From Haloarcula sp. H-GB4 (GTDB lineage Archaea; Halobacteriota; Halobacteria; Halobacteriales; Haloarculaceae): a stretch of 64,000 nucleotides of DNA. The notes beneath the pieces were generated by a model. It searched no databases and was not told the origin of the DNA. It worked only from the letters and a program-made list of their open reading frames with translations. How positions within the stretch are numbered: position 1 is the first letter of the stretch; the number at the start of each line of letters is the position of its first letter. The stretch covers positions 124,001 to 188,000 of the forward strand of contig NZ_JAVDDX010000004.1 in assembly GCF_030848575.1 (NCBI RefSeq), given 5' to 3'. The position numbers and the translations under genes were made by a program. Of this stretch, positions 17,383-26,145 are shown piece after piece.

Positions 17383-18198
17383 TTAGTCACCTCGTTCAGC
17401 AATGACGTCATCAGAATCAGTGCTGCCACCAGCACTCGGCTCTTCGCGGTCCGCAATTGATTCACCGCCACGATAGATCTCGTCTCTGGCCGCCTGATCT
17501 AGATCATCAGGTGGACCGTTAAAGACGATCTCACCGTCACTGAGGCCGATGATTCGGTCCGCGTAGTCGACTGCTAGATCGACTTCGTGGATGTTGATGA
17601 TGATCGGGATATCGTCTTCGTGAGCGATGTCCGTCAAGAGGCTCATCACCTCCCGGGAGGTGTCGGGGTCCAGCGCGCTCGTCGGCTCGTCAGCGAGCAG
17701 TATTTTGGGTCGCTGAATGACGGCACGGGCGATACCAACGCGCTGCCGCTGCCCACCGGAGAGTTCATCTGCACGGTTGTTTTCGACGCCCTCCAGATTC
17801 ACGCGACTGAGGATTTCCCGTGCGCGTTTGATATCCTCTGGTGGGAAGTTCCGACGGAATGCGTTCCACGTACTGAGATAGCCCAGCCGACCGGAGAGGA
17901 TGTTCTCCATGACCGTCAGGCGCTCTACGAGATTGAACTCCTGGAATATCATGCCCATATCGCGACGGACATCACGAAGGGCTGACTTCTCCAGCCCGGT
18001 CACCTCTGTATCATCAAGCGAGATGCGCCCGCCAGTTGGCTCGGTCAGCCTGTTGATGCTACGAACGAGCGTGCTTTTGCCGGCCCCGCTTGGCCCGATA
18101 ATCGCGACGATCTCGTTACCACTGACTTCGAATGAGACACCTTTGAGTGCTCGATCACCGGAATCGTACGTTTTTTCCAAATTATCTACAGTAAGCAT
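17383..18198 (-). CDS. phnC: Phosphonate ABC transporter ATPase PhnC
   Basis: A 271-residue ATP-binding subunit with Walker [10 protein letters not shown] (about 35-43), the signature [14 protein letters not shown] (about 144-157) and Walker [14 protein letters not shown] (about 164-176), followed by the switch His in NIHEVDLA. The last ~40 residues form an acidic extension beyond the normal PhnC end ([15 protein letters not shown]). It sits between phnD and the two phnE genes and powers uptake of phosphonates or related phosphorus compounds. Confidence 0.92.
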   Translation of the reverse strand: MLTVDNLEKTYDSGDRALKGVSFEVSGNEIVAIIGPSGAGKSTLVRSINRLTEPTGGRISLDDTEVTGLEKSALRDVRRDMGMIFQEFNLVERLTVMENILSGRLGYLSTWNAFRRNFPPEDIKRAREILSRVNLEGVENNRADELSGGQRQRVGIARAVIQRPKILLADEPTSALDPDTSREVMSLLTDIAHEDDIPIIINIHEVDLAVDYADRIIGLSDGEIVFNGPPDDLDQAARDEIYRGGESIADREEPSAGGSTDSDDVIAERGD

Positions 18199-18213
18199 TA
18201 TTTGGTTCTCTTC

Positions 18214-19392
18214 TTAGCCTTCGATGTTATCGATCTGGTACGTGATATCGTTGTTCTCCTGAATCTGGAGGATGATATCGTAGGTCGTAGCGTAATCAAT
18301 CTCCGTCCACGTTCCGCGACCACCGAACACCTCTGCAATCTTGGTGTCCGAGTAGTCGTAGTCGATGAACGCCGCCCTGATACCCTCCTGAATTTCCGGT
18401 TTCAGGTTGTAGCGGTAACAGAAGCTCGTCGTGGGGAACGGATTGCTAGCCCACACTACTTTGAGGTTCGTCGGGTCAATATTGTCTGCCTCTGCAACGC
18501 GTGTGACACAGGTGCTACAAACGGGGGCGGCGTCGTAGTCGTCGTTTGCGACGCCCAGAATGCTCTGTTCGTGGCCGCCGGAATAGCTCACTTCGTAGTC
18601 TTCGCCCGGAGTGACGCCCTGGTTCGAGAACAGCGCACGCGGAGCGAGATTCCCGGAGTTGGACGACGGCTCGGCGTGTGCGACGCGCTTGCCTTTGAGG
18701 TCCTGCAGTGAGGAGATCTCGTCGTTATCTGCCTGCGTAGCTAGCCACAGCCGATAACCGAAGTCACCTGCCTTCGAAATCTGGAGCGAGAACGGGACAG
18801 CCCCAGCCAGGTTCACAGCAAAGGGCGTCGGCCCAGTGGAGAACCCGGCGACGTGGAGGCGTTCGGACCGCATCGCCTCAACCTGCGACGCGTACGAGTT
18901 GAGGGGGAAGTATTCAACGTCTTTCCCGGTCTCTTCTGCGATATTGTCCATCAGCGGTTGCATCGTATCCCGATAGACTGCCGGGTCTTCCGTCGGCGTC
19001 ATCGCAAACGCAATACGGTCCGGATCAATGAGCTCGTCTTCATTACTAGGAGTACTCTGGACGGGGTCACCGTAGCGAGGCTTCTCGCGTTCCTCCATGT
19101 TCTTCAGGTCCTGCAGCGACCCTGTCTCGAAGCCAGCCTCGATGAGCGTCTGCATCAACTGCGGGAACTCCGGATTCGACGGATCGAAGTCGGGGTAATC
19201 GTTACTCTGTGTGGACCCACCGTCACCGCTACTGGATCCGTCACTACTATCAGCGCCGTCTCCACCAGATTCTTCGGTGCTCTGGCTACTCTCCTGAGAA
19301 CATCCTGCAACGCCTGTTGCGAGCGCAGTAGCGCCAATTTTTAACACAGACCGTCGGTCAAATGGGTTCTGTTTCATTGTCGACGCAGACAT
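18214..19392 (-). CDS. phnD: Phosphonate ABC transporter substrate-binding lipoprotein PhnD
   Basis: The first gene of the operon. It has a twin-arginine lipoprotein signal FDRRSVLKIGATALATGVAG followed by the lipobox Cys, then a Ser/Gly/Asp-rich tether typical of haloarchaeal lipoproteins, then the PhnD-type binding domain (RIAFAMTPTEDPAVYRDTMQ region and KGKRVAHAEPSSNSGNLAP). Start 19392 is preferred over an upstream GTG (19449) because a TATA box lies ~26 bp before it, implying a leaderless message; ATG 19377 is also possible. No phosphonate-breakdown gene (C-P lyase, PhnX) is in this window, so the ligand may be a phosphonate, phosphite or phosphate ester. Confidence 0.88.
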   Translation of the reverse strand: MSASTMKQNPFDRRSVLKIGATALATGVAGCSQESSQSTEESGGDGADSSDGSSSGDGGSTQSNDYPDFDPSNPEFPQLMQTLIEAGFETGSLQDLKNMEEREKPRYGDPVQSTPSNEDELIDPDRIAFAMTPTEDPAVYRDTMQPLMDNIAEETGKDVEYFPLNSYASQVEAMRSERLHVAGFSTGPTPFAVNLAGAVPFSLQISKAGDFGYRLWLATQADNDEISSLQDLKGKRVAHAEPSSNSGNLAPRALFSNQGVTPGEDYEVSYSGGHEQSILGVANDDYDAAPVCSTCVTRVAEADNIDPTNLKVVWASNPFPTTSFCYRYNLKPEIQEGIRAAFIDYDYSDTKIAEVFGGRGTWTEIDYATTYDIILQIQENNDITYQIDNIEG

Positions 19393-19413
19393 GTGCGAAA
19401 CCTGGGTTAAAAA

Positions 19414-19422
19414 GTATTTATG
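19414..19422 (-). promoter_or_regulatory. TATA box for the phnDCEE operon
   Basis: On the minus strand CATAAATAC is centred about 26 bp before the ATG at 19392, the normal archaeal TATA-to-start distance. This supports a leaderless phnD message. A small palindrome ACTCG-TAG-CGAGT lies just upstream at about 19447-19459. Confidence 0.55.
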
Positions 19423-19651
19423 ATTAAATCTGACAAAACCATAACTCACTCGTAGCGAGTTTTAGCCACTACTCTTATAGAATCTGGAATTAGTGTCAAG
19501 ATTTGATATATGTATGATAGTGAATACTAAGGAGTGATCAAGGGCGATTTTCGATCTCCGCAGGGGCCATGGCGATATTCAAGCCAGCCTCAAGGCCAAC
19601 ACCTATTACCCATCAGTATATTTGTCTCCATATAGAATATAGTAGTATATA

Positions 19652-19661
19652 GACTATATAA
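19652..19661 (+). promoter_or_regulatory. TATA box for DUF4010 gene
   Basis: The AT-rich stretch GACTATATAA sits about 33 bp before ATG 19692 (or 24 bp before the first transcribed bases). The whole 19.61-19.66 kb segment is rich in TATA-like steps, so the exact box is uncertain. Confidence 0.4.
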
Positions 19662-19691
19662 AAATGACGGAACCACCGTTTGTGAGATAAG

Positions 19692-20993
19692 ATGACTGTA
19701 ATGAGTGCAATCGCGAATACGGCCGTTTTCGGAGGTATAGAAGGGATAACTATCGATCCTGAGATACTACACCTTTTTATCGCAGGTGCACTTGGTATGC
19801 TGCTTGGACTCGAACGAGAGTGGGCCAACAAGTCAGCAGGAATCCGCACGTTTACGCTGACCAGCCTGGTCGGCGCTGCCGCAATGTCGCTCAGCGAGCC
19901 GATACTACTTGCTTCGGGAGGGGCACTGGTACTTGTTCAAGGAGGGTTGCTCGGGATCCGGGGCATAGTCGCACAGTGGACCGGCGACGATAGTGAGTTG
20001 GACTCCGGCCTGTCCCTGACAACGTCGACTTCACTCCTTGTCGCGTACGCGGTCGGGATTCTGGTTGGAGCCGATCACGTCCTGATCGGCGTCATCATCG
20101 GTATAACGTCATCGTTCCTACTAGTCCTTCGAAGGGAGCTACACGACTTTGCAAACCAGCTATCGCGAGAAGAAGTACGCAGCGCCGGTGAGTTTGCGAT
20201 CATCTCATTTGTCGTGTATCCGCTCCTGCCCGGCGGAACGTACGGACCATGGAATGCGATTGATCCGAAACTGGTCTGGATGCTCGTCATCGCAGTCAGC
20301 GGGATCGGGTTTGTCAACTATATCGTGATGCAGCGATACGGGAGCAAGGGGATCGCAGTCACCGGCTTCTTCGGTGGTCTGGTGAACTCCACTGCTGTGA
20401 TCGGCGAAATCGCGGGCCGTGCAAAAGGCAACGCTGGGATTACAGAACTTGCCGTGGGAACGATACTGATCGCTGATGCGGCGATGGCGGTCCGTAATTT
20501 AGCAATCATCGTTGCATTCGTCCCCGAGTCGGCAGTCAGTGTTGGACTGCCCCTCGGCCTGATCGCGATCAGTGGGGTCGGACTCGCATATTACGACAGC
20601 GACTGGGAGGGTGATCTGGAACTAGATTTCGACTCGCCGTTTAGCAGCGCGAACGCGCTGAAGTTCGGGGTGCTTTTCCTTGCCGTCTTGATTCTCACTG
20701 CTGGCGCACAGCGCATATTCGGAACAGCCGGATTCCTGATTACGAGCTTCCTCAGTGGCATGGTTTCGAGCGGCACGACGACAACGACTGCGGTGACGCT
20801 GACGTCAACTGGGCAGATATCGCCGGCGGTAGCAGCGCAGGGTGTGCTGGCCGGGACGCTCTCCAGTATCCTCGTGAAAATCGGGTTTGCAACGAGTATC
20901 AACCGCTCACTGCTAGCGCCGGTGGTGCGAAAGTCACTCTACCTGTCGCTGATCGGAATCGGTGGCGTGGTTATCAGCGTCCAATTGATATGA
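19692..20993 (+). CDS. MgtC/SapB-DUF4010 family membrane protein
   Basis: A 433-residue protein with about 11-12 hydrophobic segments. The N-terminus has the MgtC/SapB-type pattern LGMLLGLEREWANKSAGIRT (about 36-55) and the remainder matches the DUF4010 membrane domain, with a conserved core FFGGLVNSTAVIGEIAGRAK (about 225-244). The transported substrate of this family is unknown. The stop overlaps the start of a 42-codon ORF, which in turn overlaps a phosphatase gene, so the three form one unit. It lies divergently from phnD, inside a phosphorus-acquisition block. Confidence 0.85.
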   Translation: MTVMSAIANTAVFGGIEGITIDPEILHLFIAGALGMLLGLEREWANKSAGIRTFTLTSLVGAAAMSLSEPILLASGGALVLVQGGLLGIRGIVAQWTGDDSELDSGLSLTTSTSLLVAYAVGILVGADHVLIGVIIGITSSFLLVLRRELHDFANQLSREEVRSAGEFAIISFVVYPLLPGGTYGPWNAIDPKLVWMLVIAVSGIGFVNYIVMQRYGSKGIAVTGFFGGLVNSTAVIGEIAGRAKGNAGITELAVGTILIADAAMAVRNLAIIVAFVPESAVSVGLPLGLIAISGVGLAYYDSDWEGDLELDFDSPFSSANALKFGVLFLAVLILTAGAQRIFGTAGFLITSFLSGMVSSGTTTTTAVTLTSTGQISPAVAAQGVLAGTLSSILVKIGFATSINRSLLAPVVRKSLYLSLIGIGGVVISVQLI

Positions 20994-21118
20994 ACGGGGA
21001 GAGCTATCGGCGTGTTTCGAGAGTTGCCGCGGTCATTGCAGTAGAGGAGACACCTGTGCTCTCGGTAGCAGCGGCTTCTGCCGAGGCATCACTGTTTGAG
21101 ACGGAGGACTCTAGATGA
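20990..21118 (+). CDS. 42-residue ORF coupling DUF4010 and HAD genes
   Basis: An ORF whose ATG (20990) overlaps the preceding stop (ATGA) and whose TGA overlaps the following ATG (ATGA). The peptide begins MNGESYRRVSRVAAVIAVEE and ends FETEDSR, with a weakly hydrophobic Ala/Val middle. It matches no family I know. Its double overlap suggests it is translated, perhaps mainly to carry ribosomes across the gap to the phosphatase gene, though chance is possible. Confidence 0.4.
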   Translation: MNGESYRRVSRVAAVIAVEETPVLSVAAASAEASLFETEDSR

Positions 21119-21906
21119 CATACACCAGTGCAATTATCGACCTTGACGGAACGGTCTATCGAGGGGATTCGTTAGTTGAAAACGCCGCGGAAGGGATACA
21201 AGCGGTGCGTGAGGCGGGGCTCTCGACGCTATTCGTTACTAACAAGCCGATTGACCGGCGAGAAAAGTATTGTGAGAAGCTGAACGCGCTAGGTATTGAT
21301 TGCACCAGTGATGACATAATCACGTCTGCCACTGCATCAGCGGATTATCTATCCGCGCAGTATCCGGAACGCGAAATCTACGTTATCGGCGAGGATGCCC
21401 TGGTCGCGGAGTTGCGCGCCGCTGGGCTGAAAACGACTACTGACCCAGAGCGAGCGGGCACCGTGATCGCATCACTTGATTTCGGTTTTGATTACCAGAC
21501 GCTACAGGATGCGTTAATCGCACTCACTGAGAACGACGCGCTCTTCGTTGCGACCAATCCGGACCGAACGTGTCCTGTAGAGGGAGGGGAGATACCCGAT
21601 GCAGCAGGGATGATCGGAGCGATAGAGGGAGTGACTGGGCAGGAACTGGACCAGTTGATTGGCAAACCGTCCAATGTCATCCTGCAAATGGCTCTGGAAC
21701 GGGTCGGTGGTGAGCCGGACCGATGCCTTATGATCGGTGACAGGCTTGGGACAGACATCAGAATGGGAAACCAAGCTGGAATGGAGACGGTACTGCCACT
21801 AACTGGCGTTACCAGTACGGCGGAGTTAGAAGAGAGTGACGTGAGTCCTGACCACGTTGTGACCGACCTTTCAGAGCTGGCAGCGATCGTAGAACACGGA
21901 CGATAG
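21115..21906 (+). CDS. NagD-like HAD-superfamily (IIA) phosphatase
   Basis: A 263-residue hydrolase with all HAD motifs: nucleophile DLDGTVYRGD (about 9-18), motif II VTNKP (about 41-45), the Lys in GKPSN (about 185-189) and the metal site MIGDRLGTDIRMGNQAG (about 205-221). The middle insert is the C2B cap of the NagD/p-nitrophenylphosphatase branch, which acts on small sugar or nucleotide phosphates. It is translationally coupled to a tiny ORF and to the DUF4010 membrane protein. A role in recovering phosphate from imported esters is plausible from context. Confidence 0.88.
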   Translation: MTYTSAIIDLDGTVYRGDSLVENAAEGIQAVREAGLSTLFVTNKPIDRREKYCEKLNALGIDCTSDDIITSATASADYLSAQYPEREIYVIGEDALVAELRAAGLKTTTDPERAGTVIASLDFGFDYQTLQDALIALTENDALFVATNPDRTCPVEGGEIPDAAGMIGAIEGVTGQELDQLIGKPSNVILQMALERVGGEPDRCLMIGDRLGTDIRMGNQAGMETVLPLTGVTSTAELEESDVSPDHVVTDLSELAAIVEHGR

Positions 21907-21957
21907 TTGGAAACGGGGAGCGGTTAGCCGTTTCCACTGCACCACTGCCGCAGGATA

Positions 21958-22914
21958 TTAGTCGAGCACGCCGGGGTAGTCAGCGATGATTCCGTCAACA
22001 CCGGCCTCAACAAGTTTCTCCGCCTGATGCCATGTCGTTATCGTGTACGGGATTACTTTCCGCCCTTCCTCATGGGCCGTCTCGACCAGATCGATTTCAG
22101 CGAAACCCGGGTCTTCGAGGTAGTAATCCTCGTTGAAGAAGGGCGTGTTCATAATCATATTGTACGGCGGCTGGATGTACTCCGCGTCTAGGTCACGGAC
22201 GACAGAGAGACCCTCTTCGATTGAGTCCCAGAGCAAGTACGCTATCGGAACCTCAGAGTCTGAGTTGCGAACGGACTGCAGCGCAGCCTTTTCGAACGAC
22301 TGGACGATAAAGTCGTTCTCGTGATTGGAGAGGACATCAAGTGCCTGTTCCGTAAACGGGTCCCAAGTTTCGACGGCAGATGCTGACGCATCATCATCAG
22401 GAGAGACACCCGCAGCTTTCCACTCAATATTGAGCGGGATGCTGTCCGGCGTAGCTTCGACGAACTCGTCTAATCGAGGGATCGTCTGGCCGCTATCACG
22501 AATCTCGGCATTTAGGACGGTCTGCACATCGTTCTCCCAGACGTACCCGGATTCATCTGTTAGGTTATCTAGCTTATTATCGTGGAAAACGACGATTTCG
22601 AAGTCTTCGCCCTCCCAAGGCTTACCGCCTGCAGGAACGAGGTCACACTCCATCATGTCGGTGTCATACCCCTGACTGCGACGACTACCGTACGCCGCCT
22701 GTTGGACAGCGGCAATGGTGTTTTGCGGATACAGACCGCGGTAGCCGCGGTGTGCAGCCAGGATCGGTGTGGAAGCCATAGGCGGCTCAGTACTGCTGTG
22801 ATCGTTTTCCTTGGCAGCCCCAGTTCCAACGATGGAGCCCAGGGCAGCAGCAGACGCACTCTTCAGCACAGTTCGACGGCATATGTCTGGTATTCGAACC
22901 ATTCCGTAGCTCAT
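21958..22914 (-). CDS. Tat-exported glycerophosphodiester phosphodiesterase
   Basis: A 318-residue GDPD with a twin-arginine signal (CRRTVLKSASAAALGS) and the TIM-barrel motifs LAAHRGYRGLYPQNT (about 52-66), a metal-site acidic residue in MECDLVP, VVFHDNKLD, and the late GVDGIIADYP. It hydrolyses glycerophosphodiesters to glycerol phosphate outside the cell. The TATA-like stretch TATATATAG is about 18 bp before ATG 22914 and 30 bp before an in-frame ATG at 22902, so the shorter start is possible. The ugp transporter downstream of it in coordinates would import the product. Confidence 0.9.
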   Translation of the reverse strand: MSYGMVRIPDICRRTVLKSASAAALGSIVGTGAAKENDHSSTEPPMASTPILAAHRGYRGLYPQNTIAAVQQAAYGSRRSQGYDTDMMECDLVPAGGKPWEGEDFEIVVFHDNKLDNLTDESGYVWENDVQTVLNAEIRDSGQTIPRLDEFVEATPDSIPLNIEWKAAGVSPDDDASASAVETWDPFTEQALDVLSNHENDFIVQSFEKAALQSVRNSDSEVPIAYLLWDSIEEGLSVVRDLDAEYIQPPYNMIMNTPFFNEDYYLEDPGFAEIDLVETAHEEGRKVIPYTITTWHQAEKLVEAGVDGIIADYPGVLD

Positions 22915-23206
22915 TACCTACACAATCTATATATAACTATTGATTGGTAATATTAGTATATACGATTCTGTTTTCTTGAGTTTATGTACGCTGTAGAGCG
23001 GCGACAATGGCTATAGAACAGGAGTATATATTGGTATATAGTATAAATATTAGTAGAAACGGAGTTGTAGTTATGTTGAGACGACAGATAGCACGCGCAA
23101 TAGACGAACTGTACTTGCTGACCTTTCTCGCCAGCAATGGCTCTGCGATAGCGCTCCGCTGTTATCGGGTGAGCCGAGCGTCTTTCTCTGGGTTACAGCC
23201 GCGAAT

Positions 23207-24346
23207 TCAGATGGTGCTATCGATAGTGCCGGCTTGTTCGGACGGCTGTGCCGCCGCTGCGTGATAGATGGCTTCGCCTGTCTGTGGATCGAACAGGTGG
23301 AGCCGCTCAGCATCAAGCGTCAACGCGACTTGGTCACCCGGCTCGACGGCCGTTCGAGGCTCTGCATGCAGTTTGAAGACCTGATCGCCAGTCCGACACT
23401 CCAGCAGGAGGCTATCACCGAGTGGTTCTGTAACGGTCACCTCAGCGGTGAACGAATTCCGGTCGGTCGAATCAGCTAATGACAGGCTCTCGGGCCGAAT
23501 GCCTAGCAGTGCCTGCGCTCCGGCGGCTGTTTCCAATCCGTCACCCTCGGGTAACGGTATACGGAACGTTGGACCGACAGCCTCGTATTCGCTTCCGTCA
23601 CGAGTGATATCCACGGAGAGCATGTTCATCGCAGGGTCGCCGATGAACTCCGCGACGAATCGAGTCTCTGGATAGTCATACAGCCGCTGTGGACTATCGA
23701 CCTGCTGGATGCGGCCGTCGTTCATCACGACCACCCGATCACCGAGCGTCATCGCTTCCGTCTGGTCGTGAGTGACGTAGATAGTGGTGGTGCCGAATTC
23801 GCTGTGGAGTTTCGCCAGTTCAGCCCGCATTTTGATCCGGAGTTTGGCATCGAGGTTCGACAGCGGCTCGTCCATGAGGAACACCTCCGGGTCCCGGACT
23901 AATGCGCGACCGAGTGCGACCCGCTGGCGTTCGCCGCCGGATAACTCACCGGGCGTCCGGTCGAGGAGGTCCTCGATGTCGAGCACCGATGCGGCCTCCG
24001 CCACCTGGCGGTTGATTTCCTCGTCACTGAAATCGCCAGCTGACTTCATGCCGAACGTGATGTTCCGGCGCGCGGTCATGTGGGGGTACAGCGCGTAGTT
24101 CTGGAACACCATCGCAACGTCCCGGTCTTTCGGTTCAACCTCGGTGACGTCCTGATTGCCCATCTGAATCGTGCCGTCAGTGGCCTGCTCTAGCCCGGCG
24201 ATCAGCCGAAGTGTGGTGCTTTTGCCACAGCCACTCGGCCCGACCACGGTCACGAACGCTCCGTCCGGGATCTGGAGGTCGATATTTTTCACGGCGACGA
24301 CACCATCGAATTCCTTCCGTACGTCCTGTAAGGTTACGTCAGTCAT
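23207..24346 (-). CDS. ugpC: Glycerol-3-phosphate-type ABC transporter ATPase
   Basis: A 379-residue ATPase of the UgpC/MalK class: Walker A GPSGCGKSTTLR (about 36-47), signature LSGGERQRVALGRALV (about 134-149), Walker B VFLMDEPLSNLDA (about 155-167), switch region YVTHDQTEAMTLGDR, then a C-terminal TOBE domain (about 250-360). It is the last gene of ugpB-A-E-C on the minus strand, 10 bp after the second permease. UgpC-type ATPases are often shared with sugar importers, so substrate assignment rests on the operon and on the nearby GDPD. Confidence 0.88.
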   Translation of the reverse strand: MTDVTLQDVRKEFDGVVAVKNIDLQIPDGAFVTVVGPSGCGKSTTLRLIAGLEQATDGTIQMGNQDVTEVEPKDRDVAMVFQNYALYPHMTARRNITFGMKSAGDFSDEEINRQVAEAASVLDIEDLLDRTPGELSGGERQRVALGRALVRDPEVFLMDEPLSNLDAKLRIKMRAELAKLHSEFGTTTIYVTHDQTEAMTLGDRVVVMNDGRIQQVDSPQRLYDYPETRFVAEFIGDPAMNMLSVDITRDGSEYEAVGPTFRIPLPEGDGLETAAGAQALLGIRPESLSLADSTDRNSFTAEVTVTEPLGDSLLLECRTGDQVFKLHAEPRTAVEPGDQVALTLDAERLHLFDPQTGEAIYHAAAAQPSEQAGTIDSTI

Positions 24347-24356
24347 TGGGAGCCTC

Positions 24357-25259
24357 TCATTTTTGTTGAATCGTAAACGTCTCCAGCAGCTGTCGGCGGA
24401 ACTGCACTAGCAGCGCCAGTGGTGGCAACAGGGTCAGTATCGACCCGGTCATCACCATGGACCAGGCCACTTCACCGGTGCTAGCCTGACCTCGAAGCAG
24501 ACTCAGGCCGACCTGTGCGACCTGCAGGTTCTCGGCGTTGATGATTACCAGCGGCCAGAGGTACTGGTTCCACGTGTAGACGAACATAATCACCGACACA
24601 CCCACGAGAACGGCGCGAGACATCGGAATCAGAACAGACCACAGGAACCGCAGCGGACCGACACCGTCGACCTTTGCCGTCTCAACGAGCGAGGCTGGAA
24701 TCGATAAGAAGTGCTGGCGCAGGATGAACACGGTCGTCGCACTGGCCAGATACGGGACCGTGATCGCGAGGAAGGTGTTGCTCATGCCAAGCTCCGTCGT
24801 CAGGCGATACAGTGGCACAAACCTGACCGGGACCGGGAGCAAGAGCGTAAAGAGAATAAACAGGAACACGGCGTTCTTGTACGGGAACCTGTAGTAGACG
24901 ATCACCAGCGCAGCCAGCAGCGACACGATCAGTTTCCCGACGACGACGGCAACAGACATCAAGAACGAATTGAGCATAAATCGCCAGAATTCGAGGCCGA
25001 TGAGCGCACGCCGGTAGTTCGACAGCGCGTGCCCACCGGGAGCCAGATCGCCGATAGAGGTAACGACCCCGGCCCGCTTCGTCGAGACGAGCGCCGCGAT
25101 CAACACTGGCAGTATGATCAGGAACGTGACGGTCGCTGCGAGCATGTGCAGCGTGAGCTGCTCCGTCTCGAATCGTTGGATGCGTTCACTGGTAGTTCGT
25201 CCCGCAGACCGGGAGCGCTCAGCAGCGGCGGTCAACGCAGCAAGGAGTGACCCGAGCAT
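24357..25259 (-). CDS. ugpE: Glycerol-3-phosphate-type ABC permease, UgpE
   Basis: A 300-residue permease with six hydrophobic segments and the coupling loop VETAKVDGVGPLRFLWSVLI (about 198-217). ATG 25259 is chosen because it lies just after the ugpA stop; an upstream in-frame start at 25280 would overlap ugpA. It carries an unusual ~38-residue polar N-terminus rich in Ser/Arg before the first membrane segment, compared with bacterial UgpE. It pairs with UgpA to form the channel. Confidence 0.85.
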   Translation of the reverse strand: MLGSLLAALTAAAERSRSAGRTTSERIQRFETEQLTLHMLAATVTFLIILPVLIAALVSTKRAGVVTSIGDLAPGGHALSNYRRALIGLEFWRFMLNSFLMSVAVVVGKLIVSLLAALVIVYYRFPYKNAVFLFILFTLLLPVPVRFVPLYRLTTELGMSNTFLAITVPYLASATTVFILRQHFLSIPASLVETAKVDGVGPLRFLWSVLIPMSRAVLVGVSVIMFVYTWNQYLWPLVIINAENLQVAQVGLSLLRGQASTGEVAWSMVMTGSILTLLPPLALLVQFRRQLLETFTIQQK

Positions 25260-25260
25260 C

Positions 25261-26145
25261 TTAGCCTCCGTAGTAAGCATATCTATCGCTCAGCCGGAAC
25301 TGACCGTACATCAACAGCCCGACAGCGATGAACAGCACAACGGACTTCGCCGAGGCGAATCCGAACTCGTAGAACTGGAAGGCGGTCCGGTAGAGGTCAT
25401 AAATGAGGATGTTCGTCGCACCGGCGGGCCCACCTTTCGTCATGAGGTCGACCATCGGGAACGTCCCGAAAAAGCCGTAGATCGTGTTCATGATGACCAA
25501 GAACACGAGCGTCGGGGAGATGATCGGGACGTACACGCGGAGCAGTCGCTGTGTTCGGGAGACGCCGTCGAGTTCGGCAGTCTCAGTCAGCGACTCGGGG
25601 ACGTTGCCGAGTGCGGCTGTCATGAAGATAACGTTGTACCCGACCTGCTTCCACACCGCGGCGATCAGCACGACGACGAACGCCTGCGGACCATTGCTGA
25701 ACCAGTTGACATCGACGCCAAGGGCCTCGATGTAGCTTGTGAAGATACCGATGTTCGGGTGGGCGATGAACAGGAACACCAGCCCGGCGACGGCAGGCGG
25801 CAGTGCGTACGGCCAGATAACCGCCACCAGATACACCCCTTTTCCGACCTCAATCTCGTGGATAAGAAAGGAGACACAGAGGGAAACGGCCATCACGCCG
25901 ACGACGACACACGCGGCGAACAGCACCGAGATCAGGACGCTCCGGAGATACTCCGAGGAGGCGGCTAACCGCCTGTAGTTCTCTAACCCGACAAACACGT
26001 CACCTCGGGCAAGCGAGGCCCGGTAAAAACTGAGTCCAACTGCACGGACCGTCGGGTAGTAGAGAAACACCAGCGACACGAGCATCGTCGGTAACAGCAA
26101 CACGCCGGCCTGCAGACGGTCTGTGAAGACTTCTTGCGTGGACAT
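25261..26145 (-). CDS. ugpA: Glycerol-3-phosphate-type ABC permease, UgpA
   Basis: A 294-residue permease with six membrane segments (first at about 13-33, LLLPTMLVSLVFLYYPTVRA) and the coupling loop LTETAELDGVSRTQRLLRVY (about 186-205). Its start overlaps the ugpB stop by one base, and ugpE follows directly. The family imports sn-glycerol-3-phosphate or glycerophosphodiesters. Since archaeal lipids are built on glycerol-1-phosphate, the substrate would come from bacterial or eukaryotic debris. Confidence 0.87.
   Translation of the reverse strand: MSTQEVFTDRLQAGVLLLPTMLVSLVFLYYPTVRAVGLSFYRASLARGDVFVGLENYRRLAASSEYLRSVLISVLFAACVVVGVMAVSLCVSFLIHEIEVGKGVYLVAVIWPYALPPAVAGLVFLFIAHPNIGIFTSYIEALGVDVNWFSNGPQAFVVVLIAAVWKQVGYNVIFMTAALGNVPESLTETAELDGVSRTQRLLRVYVPIISPTLVFLVIMNTIYGFFGTFPMVDLMTKGGPAGATNILIYDLYRTAFQFYEFGFASAKSVVLFIAVGLLMYGQFRLSDRYAYYGG

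Noticed and set aside
19447-19459. ACTCG-TAG-CGAGT palindrome before phnD as operator
   Set aside because: Only 5-bp arms and a single occurrence; too short to claim a site.
19393-22914. Similar N-terminal residues MSYGxVR upstream of phnD and at the start of GDPD
   Set aside because: The phnD part lies upstream of its TATA box, so it is not translated; the match is probably chance.
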